NCBI GenBank assembly: GCA_964221845.1
Contig: CAXPZW010000052.1
Span: 1-13,930 of the forward strand
Source of the DNA: CAXPZW01 sp964221845
GTDB taxonomy: Bacteria > Bacteroidota > Bacteroidia > Flavobacteriales_D > Sanyastnellaceae
Direction: 5' to 3'
Length of the DNA stretch: 13,930 nucleotides
The notes beneath the pieces are model-generated. The model ran no database searches. It was not told where the DNA came from and saw nothing but the letters and a program-made list of their open reading frames with translations. Of this stretch, positions 7,260 through 13,930 are shown in pieces. The first letter of the stretch is position 1, and each line of letters starts with the position of its first letter. Both the position numbers and the translations under genes were made by a program.

Positions 7260-8806
7260 GTACACCACGCACCTATTCCCGCTGGAAAACCGCCACAATT
7301 GGAGCCCTCCTACTTCTGCTTGGCATTGTCTTGGGCAGGTGGGTTTTCCCATCGGCAGGGCACGACCACGCACAGGCGATTGCGGGAACCGAAGCATCGA
7401 CCTACACCTGTTCGATGCATCCCCAAATTCGGCAGAACGAGCCCGGGGACTGCCCCATATGCGGCATGGAGTTGATTCCACTTTCTTCCAACAATGACGA
7501 CGCAACCCTGCCCGACTTGCATTTTCAAATGACCGAACGCGCTCGGGCACTTGCCCAGGTTGAAGTCACAGAGGTTACCTCTACCTCAGGCGCTAGCACC
7601 GTGATCTTACAAGGTGAGGTGGCCGTGGATCAAAGCAGACGGTACCCGCAAGTCATGCAGTTTTCAGGTCGCATTGAAAAGCAACAGGTGCTTGCCAACG
7701 GCCAGTTTGTACGCGCGGGGGAAGTGGTGGCCGAAATTTACTCCCCAGCATTGGCCAATGCCCAAACCGAACTGCAACAAGCCCAGCGTGTCCAGGAAGT
7801 GGATCCCTTGCGTTTGGAATTGGTGAAAGAAAAGCTTCGAAAATGGAAGCTTTCGGAACGTGACATTGATCGGCTGCTCACTGGTGAAATGCAAGGTGAC
7901 CGTGTACCTGTTCGCGCAGAACACACTGGTTTTGTGCTCCAACTCAAATCCGAGTTGGGGGACTTTCTCAATGCTGGAGAAGTGCTGTACACGTTGGTCG
8001 ATTTGAACAAGGTTTGGGCGCAATTTGCGGCATACCAGGACCAACTGAACCTCATTGCGCTCGGTGATTCTGTGCGTATCGAGGACCAAAGCACCGGCCT
8101 TGTTCATAAAGGCACGGTCTCTTTCGTTTCGCCCGTGGTGGATCCATCGACGCGGTCCGCAGAGGTACGTGTTGTGCTCCCCAACGCCAAACAAACGTTG
8201 AAGCCAGGCAGCGTTTTAAAGGGAGAACTGATGTCCAGCGTTCAACCCGATGACGAGCACAGCTTGACGGTGCCTCGCAGCGCAGTGCTCTGGACTGGCA
8301 AGCGATCGGTGGTGTATGTAGAACACCCCGATCATCCGGGGGCATATGCCTTGCGTGAAATTGAACTGGGCAAGGCCTTCGATGACCGCTATCTCGTCCA
8401 ATCAGGCTTGATGGTAGGAGAACGTGTGGTGACCCATGGCGCATTCAAGGTCGACGCGGCAGCCCAGCTCAACGGCTCCCGCTCCATGATGCAATCCTCC
8501 ATGCACCAAGAAGCCTCGGCCTCAACGGTCGAACGGACCGTGCAAGTGTCCGGCAACTGTGAAATGTGTAAAGCGCGCATTGAGGGTGCAGCACAAAACG
8601 TATTCGGCGTTTCAGCTGCCACTTGGGATGCGGGCTCCCAAGTCTTGTCGCTTTCGCTAGACACGCTTTCAACCAGTGTGCCGGAAGTGTCCATGGCTGT
8701 TTCGACTGCCGGGCACGACACCGCATTGCACCCTGCTCCCGATGAAATCTACGATGAACTTCCAGGGTGCTGCCTGTACGCGCGCACCCTTCACCAAACA
8801 CAATAA
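7256..8806 (+). CDS. cusB: CusB-like periplasmic adaptor with N-terminal heavy-metal-binding and C-terminal HMA domains
   Basis: This 516-residue membrane-fusion protein links pump and channel in the periplasm. An N-terminal anchor (about residues 11-30) is followed by a heavy-metal-binding motif, C52-S-M-H-P and C66-P-I-C69-G-M-E-L. The adaptor core follows: a split lipoyl-like domain (FSGRIEKQQVLANGQFVRAG, then VRAEHTGFVLQLKSELGDFL), a helical hairpin between the halves, and beta-barrel segments including SFVSPVVDPSTRSAEVRV. The extra C-terminus (about 425-510) is an HMA-type domain, with C435 and C438 in GNCEMCKARIE and a closing LPGCC at C505-C506. E. coli CusB has about 407 residues and lacks this domain. 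The C-terminal domain closely resembles the lipoprotein encoded next. The start overlaps the channel gene. The likely role is Cu(I)/Ag(I) export; the domain may bring metal to the pump. Confidence 0.93.
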   Translation: MSTPRTYSRWKTATIGALLLLLGIVLGRWVFPSAGHDHAQAIAGTEASTYTCSMHPQIRQNEPGDCPICGMELIPLSSNNDDATLPDLHFQMTERARALAQVEVTEVTSTSGASTVILQGEVAVDQSRRYPQVMQFSGRIEKQQVLANGQFVRAGEVVAEIYSPALANAQTELQQAQRVQEVDPLRLELVKEKLRKWKLSERDIDRLLTGEMQGDRVPVRAEHTGFVLQLKSELGDFLNAGEVLYTLVDLNKVWAQFAAYQDQLNLIALGDSVRIEDQSTGLVHKGTVSFVSPVVDPSTRSAEVRVVLPNAKQTLKPGSVLKGELMSSVQPDDEHSLTVPRSAVLWTGKRSVVYVEHPDHPGAYALREIELGKAFDDRYLVQSGLMVGERVVTHGAFKVDAAAQLNGSRSMMQSSMHQEASASTVERTVQVSGNCEMCKARIEGAAQNVFGVSAATWDAGSQVLSLSLDTLSTSVPEVSMAVSTAGHDTALHPAPDEIYDELPGCCLYARTLHQTQ

Positions 8807-8812
8807 ATACCT

Positions 8813-9166
8813 ATGACACTTCGATTTTTTGCCCTGCTGTTGGCGACCACGTGCATGGCCTCATGCGCTTCTGAGCCGGCACCAGTTTCAGATAAAAGCG
8901 CGACCTTGGAACTGGTGGTTTCGGGCAACTGCGACATGTGTAAAGCACGCATCGAACAAGCTGCCAACGGTGTGGCCGGTGCCTCCAATGCGTCGTGGGA
9001 CACTTCGACGCAAACCTTGTCAGTCGCCTTGGACACGTCAACCAACCTGAGCGCAGTGGCCACAGCCGTTGCCGCTTCTGGGCATGACAACGCCATGCAC
9101 ACTTCTTCATCATCGGTGTACGATGCACTTCCTGAGTGTTGTCAATACACACGACAGACCCCTTGA
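8813..9166 (+). CDS. HMA-domain lipoprotein, candidate periplasmic metallochaperone
   Basis: A 117-residue protein starting 6 bases after the adaptor stop codon. The N-terminus is a lipoprotein signal ending in CMASC, with C18 the expected lipidated residue. The mature part is one HMA-like domain: C40 and C43 in GNCDMCKARIE, a conserved SWDTSTQTLSVALDT strand region, a GHD motif, and the ending LPECCQY with C109-C110. It is nearly the same module as the C-terminus of the preceding adaptor, including the GHD and LP-x-CC-x-Y features. HMA domains bind soft metals such as Cu(I) through CxxC. With no CusF gene present, I infer that it delivers metal to the pump complex from a membrane anchor. The GNC-x-MC form differs from the GMTC-x-x-C of Atx1-type proteins, so metal preference is uncertain. 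Confidence 0.88.
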   Translation: MTLRFFALLLATTCMASCASEPAPVSDKSATLELVVSGNCDMCKARIEQAANGVAGASNASWDTSTQTLSVALDTSTNLSAVATAVAASGHDNAMHTSSSSVYDALPECCQYTRQTP

Positions 9167-9189
9167 ATCAACAACCCAACATCAATGCA

Positions 9190-11088
9190 ATGAAAATTTC
9201 AACTTTTATCTCACTCATGGTGCTGCTTCCCGCAACACTGATGGCACAGGGATGGCAACCGGTATCCTCCCTGCCCAACAACTATTTCTCAGACCATTCT
9301 TATGGCTTTGCGCTGGACGACACCGGTTACTTGGTTTCTGGCAACACCAATGCGGGATACACCAATGCGTTCTACAGCTATGCTGCTGACACCGATACCT
9401 GGACCCAACTCGATGATTTTCCGGGAACCGCACGCGGCTATGCCATTGGCGATACATGGGATGGCAAAGCCTGGATGGGCTTCGGCCTCTCTGATGATGG
9501 CGCCATGAACGACCTCTGGGTGTACGATCCTGAAACCGATACCTGGACCGAAAAAGCATCTTGCCCTTGCACCGCACGGTACCACCCGGCTTTTGTGGCC
9601 ATCGATGGTAAGATCTACATGGGACTTGGCGGAACAGGGACCAACAACCTCAAGGATTGGTGGGAATACGACATGGAATCCGACGCATGGACCCAACTGG
9701 AGGACTTTCCCGATGTGCCCCGCCACCACCCATACCAATTTGGCGTGGACGGCAAAGTGTACGTAGGCCTCGGCCACGGCGATGGCATTTTCAACACATG
9801 GTACGCCTATGACCCTGCCAACGCCGCTTGGGAACAAATGGCCAACTTGCCCGGGGAAGGCCGGGTGGCAGGCACCCAGTTTGCCCACGAGGAATACGGC
9901 TATGTCCTCAGCGGTGACGGCGAAGACCACTCTTCCATGGAAACGGGTGAATTTTACCGCTACGACCCTCTGACCGACACTTGGGCGCAATTGCCAGCGC
10001 ACCCGGGTATGTCTCGATGGGCACCAGCTTCCTTCATCGTAAACGACGAAGTGTACCTGATCAACGGCATGAGTCTGGACCCCGGGACCTTTGACTACAT
10101 GACCACCAACTGGAAGTTTGCCCTGACCCCATCTGCTGTCACCGATGCTTCGGTCAGCGGCTACGAGGGTGTGACTGAAGTCTGTGGAGAAGGAGATGTT
10201 CCCGTTTCGGCCCTAATCACCAACTGGGGAAGCGATGTGCTCACAGCTGCAGAAATCGCCTTGGTCCAAGATGGCAGCACTGTGCTTTCGGTGAATTGGA
10301 GCGGGAACTTGGAGACCTTCATGACTGAAAGCGTTTCCCTGGGTGATCTTCCGGTTGACGGCTCCACCAGCTTTGAATTGGTAGTGACCGCACTCAATGA
10401 CGAAGTTGCAGAAAACAACGCGCTGGAAGCGTCGATTGCCGGGGCTCCAAGCGGCTCAAACGTGTGGACCATTGCCATCACTACCGATGACTGGGGAGAA
10501 GAAACAGGCTGGCTCATTGAGGACGCAACCGGATCGATCGTGGCTTCGCAAGCCGCGGGAGGATACGGCAACCTGACCTTGTATGAGGAAGAAGTCACGT
10601 TGCCCGGCACCGGATGCTACACCTTTACCCTCACCGACACTTATGGTGACGGCATGAACGGCGAAATCTGGGGTGGATCAAACGGCAGCTGTGTGGTCAC
10701 CGCCACCGATGGAAGCGGCTCAGAAACGGTCTTGGTGGAATACGACGGCAATTTTGGGTTCTTCCAACAGCCCTGGTTGACCGAAGTCTCGGAGATCGCA
10801 TCTTCCGTAGACGCAATCGCATCGGAAGCACCTCAGCTCGATTTGGGCATCGCCTCTCAGCAAAACGGTGACCTGCAGTTGTGGTGGGAAGCCACCAACA
10901 CTTCAGCAAACCTCGATCTGCTCATTACCGATTTGACAGGCAAAGTGGTGTGGAGCGGAAGCGCAACTGGCACCCCCAATGTGCGCAACACCGAAGCGAT
11001 CAACACTTCACAATGGGCCAAAGGGACCTACTTGGTCCGGGCTTCAAACGGCCTGCATACGGCCACTTTGAAGTGGTTGAATTTGTAA
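9190..11088 (+). CDS. Secreted kelch-repeat protein with T9SS C-terminal sorting domain
   Basis: The start is taken at the ATG at 9190, which gives a signal peptide (MKISTFISLMVLLPATLMAQ, cut before GWQP); the GTG further upstream would overlap the lipoprotein gene and push the signal inward. Of 632 residues, about 30-320 form a kelch beta-propeller, with DTW-type tryptophans at W71, W119, W167, W214 and W265, spaced 47-51 residues. A CARDB-like Ig fold follows (about 325-415, with ALITNWGSDVLTAAEI), then a beta-rich domain with a TDTYGDGMNGEIWGG turn. A C-terminal type IX sorting domain ends it (LITDLTGKVVWSG to GTYLVRASNG and LKWLNL). The protein is thus predicted to be exported and surface-attached or released. 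It lies 23 bases after the HMA lipoprotein gene, so it is probably co-transcribed with the efflux genes, and a strong hairpin follows it. Its role there is unknown. Confidence 0.88.
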   Translation: MKISTFISLMVLLPATLMAQGWQPVSSLPNNYFSDHSYGFALDDTGYLVSGNTNAGYTNAFYSYAADTDTWTQLDDFPGTARGYAIGDTWDGKAWMGFGLSDDGAMNDLWVYDPETDTWTEKASCPCTARYHPAFVAIDGKIYMGLGGTGTNNLKDWWEYDMESDAWTQLEDFPDVPRHHPYQFGVDGKVYVGLGHGDGIFNTWYAYDPANAAWEQMANLPGEGRVAGTQFAHEEYGYVLSGDGEDHSSMETGEFYRYDPLTDTWAQLPAHPGMSRWAPASFIVNDEVYLINGMSLDPGTFDYMTTNWKFALTPSAVTDASVSGYEGVTEVCGEGDVPVSALITNWGSDVLTAAEIALVQDGSTVLSVNWSGNLETFMTESVSLGDLPVDGSTSFELVVTALNDEVAENNALEASIAGAPSGSNVWTIAITTDDWGEETGWLIEDATGSIVASQAAGGYGNLTLYEEEVTLPGTGCYTFTLTDTYGDGMNGEIWGGSNGSCVVTATDGSGSETVLVEYDGNFGFFQQPWLTEVSEIASSVDAIASEAPQLDLGIASQQNGDLQLWWEATNTSANLDLLITDLTGKVVWSGSATGTPNVRNTEAINTSQWAKGTYLVRASNGLHTATLKWLNL

Positions 11089-11108
11089 CGGCAAATGCTG
11101 TTGAAGGC

Positions 11109-11146
11109 CACCAACAAAGCGCAGAAATCTTGGCGCTTTGTTGGTG
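11109..11146 (+). terminator. Hairpin with 14-bp perfect stem after the kelch gene, likely terminator
   Basis: The arm CACCAACAAAGCGC (11109-11122) pairs perfectly with GCGCTTTGTTGGTG (11133-11146) around a 10-base loop. It begins 20 bases after the kelch-gene stop codon. The A-rich and T-rich parts are inside the stem and no long U-tract follows, so it is not a textbook intrinsic terminator, although Bacteroidota terminators often look like this. It would end the operon that starts before cusA. It also shows that the open frame running through it from 11095 is not coding at its upstream end. Confidence 0.7.
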
Positions 11147-11196
11147 TTGCCCTTCGCAGGTTGAACACCTCTTCTACTTGTTTCGAAACGATCCAA

Positions 11197-11940
11197 ATGA
11201 CCCACAATTACCAACTCTCAGGCATCACCTGCGGAAGCTGCGCGCAAAAAATCCGAACTGCGCTAGAGGCTGTCGAGGGCGTCACCGAAGTCCAGGTGGA
11301 CGTGGCCACACAAGTGGCTGCAGTGACCATGACTACCCATATCCCGAGCGAGACTTTGGCCACAGCTGTTGAAGCGGCGGGCAAATATTCCTTGGTGGGT
11401 GAAGTCCACGACCAGGCTAAAACCGCGGACAGCACTCCAGCTGCTCAGGATCATCTTACAGAAGAACCCCACTCGTTCAAGCCCTTGATTTTGGTGCTTG
11501 GCTACATCTTGTTGGCCACCGTCATGGCCGAAGTGGCGTTGGGTGAATTCGACGGCATGCGTGCCATGCGTCACTACATGGGTGGCTTCTTTTTGGCCTT
11601 CTCGTTCTTCAAACTCCTGGACCTGAAAGGTTTTGCATACAGCTACGTCAGCTACGATGTGGTCACCAAGCAATGGATGACATGGGGGTTCATTTACCCG
11701 TTTGTTGAATTGGCCCTCGGGCTGGCCTACCTCGGAAATGTCCTGATGACTGTGACCCTTTGGACAACCGTTGTGGTCATGGGCGTCAGCAGTATTGGGG
11801 TGATTCAAGCCGTCGCCAACAAGCGTCAGATTCAATGCGCCTGTTTGGGCACGGGATTCAACCTGCCCATGACTACGGTCACCATCATAGAGGATGTAGG
11901 CATGCTGGCCATGGCGGTAGGCAAGCTTGTTTGGGGATGA
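11197..11940 (+). CDS. HMA domain fused to MauE/DoxX-like redox-associated membrane protein
   Basis: I chose the ATG at 11197: homology-like sequence begins there, and the frame upstream runs through the hairpin at 11109-11146. The 247-residue protein begins with a classic HMA domain (C12 and C15 in GITCGSCAQKIR, then a VEGVTEVQVDV strand, about residues 1-66). A polar linker and a four-helix membrane domain of the MauE/DoxX type follow. The membrane part has the pattern MGGFFLAFSFFKLLDLKGFAYSY, WGFIYPFVELALGLAY, and a cysteine motif C214-A-C216-LGTGFNLPMT before the last helix. MauE-like proteins are linked to disulfide or heme-protein maturation. Joined to HMA, this could be a copper-binding membrane redox protein; similar fusions occur in Bacteroidota. 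It probably has its own promoter, because a hairpin precedes it. The metal and reaction are not shown by the sequence. Confidence 0.85.
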   Translation: MTHNYQLSGITCGSCAQKIRTALEAVEGVTEVQVDVATQVAAVTMTTHIPSETLATAVEAAGKYSLVGEVHDQAKTADSTPAAQDHLTEEPHSFKPLILVLGYILLATVMAEVALGEFDGMRAMRHYMGGFFLAFSFFKLLDLKGFAYSYVSYDVVTKQWMTWGFIYPFVELALGLAYLGNVLMTVTLWTTVVVMGVSSIGVIQAVANKRQIQCACLGTGFNLPMTTVTIIEDVGMLAMAVGKLVWG

Positions 11941-11945
11941 GGCGA

Positions 11946-11960
11946 CAGGGAGCACCCCTG
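11946..11960. terminator. Weak hairpin between convergent genes
   Basis: The arms CAGGG (11946-11950) and CCCTG (11956-11960) enclose a 5-base loop, in the 27-base gap between two converging genes. A further GCG/CGC pairing (11942-11944 with 11965-11967) could lengthen it with bulges. There is no T-run on either side. It could act as a shared terminator but is short and weak. Confidence 0.25.
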
Positions 11961-11967
11961 CACCCGC

Positions 11968-13443
11968 TTACTGCTTGATCACTCGGACGGGGCGATCCTG
12001 GTCTGGATGGTTCACCAGCCAAAGGCCCGGAGCCAACCCAGAAACGTCCACCACCACAAGGCCCGTCGTATGCTGCACAACAGGGCATTGGAAGCGACGG
12101 CCCTGCACATTGGAGCACCACACCTGATCAACTTCGGTTCCAGGAATCACTTGCAAGGTCAACCGGTCTCGACACGGATTTGGCGCGGCCATCAAGGATG
12201 TCTCCTCAGCGGGTTCCACCGACACCGGCGCGGGCAACACTCCGCGGCGGTACATCACTTGATCAAACTCCTTGTCCTGCCAAACCACATGCACGTAGGT
12301 GCCGTCCATGGCAATGTCTGGATTGACTTGGCGGCCTGAGAATTCCACGTTGACCGTATCGTGTGCGGCCAGCAATGCTGGGGTACCCGCGCCAAAGGCC
12401 ATCAACACATTGGTGGTGGTGGTGCGTACTTCTTCCCAAACCACGGCCACGTATTGCTCATTGAGCGCAAGGCGAGCATTGTTTTGGCTCACATTCCACG
12501 CTACTTCTGGATCCAGCGTGACACTCTCAACCACCTCTCCAGTGGACAAATCATTCACGCTGACCTGTGTGCGGACGCCGTCTTCGAGGTTGGAGCGGAA
12601 TGCTGAATACAGCATCCCATCGCGCATGGCTGAAGAAGGCCCTGACGAAAAACACACGTTGGAATAGGTGCCCGACAGGTCGCAGTTGAACGACTCCTCC
12701 CAAGCGGCGCCATTGGACGTCGAACGCACAGCTTTCACCTCGCGCACATTGAACGTATTGTTGCGGTAAAGTTGAATCAGTTCGTCGCCGGCGTGAACCA
12801 GGTCGGCCATGCAGCAGTCACACGCTTCGCCCTCAAAGAAAGCCGTGGAGGTGTTGGTCAAAGGGGTAAAGGCCGTGTTGTTCTCGGTACCCAGTGCCAC
12901 CTCATAGGCGGGGTCTAAGTAGTTGCCTTCGAAAGTCATCAAGGTGACGGCCGCTTCGCCGCTGGCGTCGTAAGCCAAGGTGGGGAACCTCGATTGAAAA
13001 TCGACTTCCAATCCAGGGTCAATCCGCACGGTGTCTCCCCAGGTTTGCCCACCGTCGGTGCTTTGCATGAGATATGCGCCATACACATCCTCAGGATAGC
13101 GCTTGAACACCACCCCGACATTTCCGCCGTTGGCATCCAAATCGGGTCCGGCCCAATCGGCGGTGAAGGCTTCCACCCCTTCGGGTAAGATGTTACCCAC
13201 ATAGTCGAATGCACTTCCATTGAACACGGCCACATGCACTTGGTTGCCGCTGTTTTGGCCCCACATCACCACCGGTTGGCCGGAGGCGTTGAGAGCCATA
13301 CGAGGCCGGTTGTTGTCGTAAGTCTCGGGCGCAACGGGAATGGGATCTTCCCAAACAATGTCCAACACAGTCTGTGCTCGCGTGCTCGTTGCAATGAGCC
13401 CCAAACACACTGTGATCAACCAGGCTTTAGAACGGGCTTGCAT
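11968..13443 (-). CDS. Secreted Asp-box beta-propeller protein with CDCC motif and T9SS sorting domain
   Basis: This 491-residue protein has a signal peptide (MQARSKAWLITVCLGLIATSTRAQ) and a beta-propeller body. One clear Asp-box (S128-T-D-G-G-Q-T-W135) and one degenerate copy ending at W248 recall sialidase/BNR folds. Between them is C208-D-C210-C211-M, followed by a LVHAGDELIQLYRNN strand pair. The C-terminus is a T9SS type A sorting domain (APNPCRDRLTLQV to GLAPGLWLVNHP, ending VRVIKQ). I see no evidence of sialidase catalysis, so the propeller is better treated as a scaffold or binding protein; the CDCC cluster is a possible metal or disulfide site. The ATG lies inside the last codons of the upstream peroxidase gene (17-base overlap), so the two are very likely one operon and may act on the same substrate. 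It converges on the HMA-MauE gene. Confidence 0.85.
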   Translation of the reverse strand: MQARSKAWLITVCLGLIATSTRAQTVLDIVWEDPIPVAPETYDNNRPRMALNASGQPVVMWGQNSGNQVHVAVFNGSAFDYVGNILPEGVEAFTADWAGPDLDANGGNVGVVFKRYPEDVYGAYLMQSTDGGQTWGDTVRIDPGLEVDFQSRFPTLAYDASGEAAVTLMTFEGNYLDPAYEVALGTENNTAFTPLTNTSTAFFEGEACDCCMADLVHAGDELIQLYRNNTFNVREVKAVRSTSNGAAWEESFNCDLSGTYSNVCFSSGPSSAMRDGMLYSAFRSNLEDGVRTQVSVNDLSTGEVVESVTLDPEVAWNVSQNNARLALNEQYVAVVWEEVRTTTTNVLMAFGAGTPALLAAHDTVNVEFSGRQVNPDIAMDGTYVHVVWQDKEFDQVMYRRGVLPAPVSVEPAEETSLMAAPNPCRDRLTLQVIPGTEVDQVWCSNVQGRRFQCPVVQHTTGLVVVDVSGLAPGLWLVNHPDQDRPVRVIKQ

Positions 13444-13930
13444 AGCGCGGGTCGGTGCGGAAGTTGTCGTCGGTGAGGGTGTGCAGGAAGGCCACCAGAT
13501 CGGCGATGTCTTGCTCGTCCAGCATCAGGCCGGTGTCGGTGGTGGCCAACAGCGCTGGGTCCAACGATGGGGCGATTTGGATGCCGTCGTTGTAATGGGC
13601 AATGACTTCTTCCAAAGTCTCAAAGCGACCATCGTGCATGTAGGGCGGGGTGAGCGCAATGTTGCGCAGGGTGGTCACCTTGAACTTGCCCTTGTCCATG
13701 GGGTTTTCGGTGACGGTCATGAAGCCGTCGTCCTCCATGTTCTCCTCGGTGTCGAGGCCGTTGTTCATGTAGAGGTCATTCTCAAAGTTGGACCCGCCGT
13801 GACAGTGCTGGCAGTCGGCCCCTGAATCCTCGGGGAAGAAAGGGTTGTACTCGGTGAAGTACAGTTGGCGGCCGCGCTCCTCGCTTTCGGTGAGCTCTTC
13901 GAGGCCCATGAGGTAGCGGTCGTACTTGGA
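13427..13930 (-). CDS. Cytochrome c peroxidase / MauG-MbnH-like di-heme protein, C-terminal part
   Basis: The frame is open to the window edge (residues SKYDRYL precede the internal Met at 13909), so this is the last 167 residues of a gene that begins outside. It has one c-type heme site, C-Q-H-C-H (13799-13813), followed by FKVTTLRNIALTPPYMHDGRFETLEEVIAHYNDG. That is the hallmark C-terminal-domain segment of bacterial CcpA and MauG-type di-heme enzymes, and the PYMHDGRFETLEEV form is close to MbnH-like members. The second heme site should lie in the missing N-terminal part. Such proteins act in the periplasm, either reducing peroxide or oxidising a tryptophan on a partner protein. The stop codon overlaps the start of the CDCC propeller gene by 17 bases, suggesting coupled translation. 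The family is sure; the subgroup (CcpA, MauG or MbnH) cannot be fixed from this fragment. Confidence 0.9.
   Translation of the reverse strand, partial: SKYDRYLMGLEELTESEERGRQLYFTEYNPFFPEDSGADCQHCHGGSNFENDLYMNNGLDTEENMEDDGFMTVTENPMDKGKFKVTTLRNIALTPPYMHDGRFETLEEVIAHYNDGIQIAPSLDPALLATTDTGLMLDEQDIADLVAFLHTLTDDNFRTDPRYASPF

Noticed and set aside
9136..9189. GTG start extending the kelch protein upstream
   Set aside because: It would overlap the lipoprotein gene by 31 bases and put 18 polar residues before a normal signal peptide.
11095..11196. ATG at 11095 as the start of the HMA-MauE gene
   Set aside because: The extra 34 codons run through the 14-bp hairpin after the kelch gene and carry no domain sequence; the HMA domain begins just after the ATG at 11197.
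11968..13443. Calling the Asp-box propeller a sialidase
   Set aside because: Only one good Asp-box is present and no catalytic arginine triad or FRIP-type motif was recognised; the fold alone does not imply the enzyme.
13340..13825. A 161-codon plus-strand frame across the peroxidase gene
   Set aside because: The minus strand here holds an unmistakable heme peroxidase with CxxCH; the plus-strand product is a Val/Gly/His-rich shadow.

Overview
The window looks like part of a chromosome from a GC-rich member of the Bacteroidota, probably the Flavobacteriales. Two predicted secreted proteins end in type IX secretion (T9SS, Por-type) C-terminal sorting domains. The CusA, HMA and MauE-like proteins carry sequence variants that I associate with Bacteroidota. 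Start sites mostly lack a strong Shine-Dalgarno sequence. Genes are tightly packed, with no gene-free stretch over 300 bases, and I found no tRNA, rRNA, CRISPR array or insertion sequence.

Layout. (1) 1-1697, plus strand: the end of a TPR-repeat protein, overlapping by 4 bases the start of an outer-membrane beta-barrel protein. (2) 1847-9166, plus strand: a heavy-metal (copper/silver type) export operon. It contains a small cysteine-bearing exported protein, a CusA-type RND pump, a TolC/CusC-like outer-membrane factor, a CusB-like adaptor with metal-binding domains at both ends, and an HMA-domain lipoprotein. (3) 9190-11088: a kelch-repeat protein with a T9SS signal, 23 bases after the lipoprotein gene, closed by a hairpin with a 14-bp perfect stem. 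(4) 11197-11940: an HMA domain fused to a MauE/DoxX-like membrane protein. (5) 11968-13930, minus strand and convergent: a T9SS-targeted Asp-box beta-propeller with a Cys-Asp-Cys-Cys motif, preceded and overlapped by the C-terminal part of a MauG/MbnH-type di-heme peroxidase that runs off the window.

How the genes may work together. CusA has the three methionines that bind Cu(I)/Ag(I) in E. coli CusA, so the operon most likely exports monovalent copper or silver across both membranes. No CusF is present. The two near-identical HMA modules, one on the C-terminus of the adaptor and one on a free lipoprotein, are good candidates for the periplasmic metal-delivery function. The small protein, the kelch protein and the HMA-MauE protein are placed in the same metal-handling neighbourhood by position; their functions are inference. 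The peroxidase plus CDCC propeller pair on the opposite strand is a second redox or copper-related unit. No metal-responsive regulator (CueR, CusRS, CsoR, ArsR type) is visible in the window.
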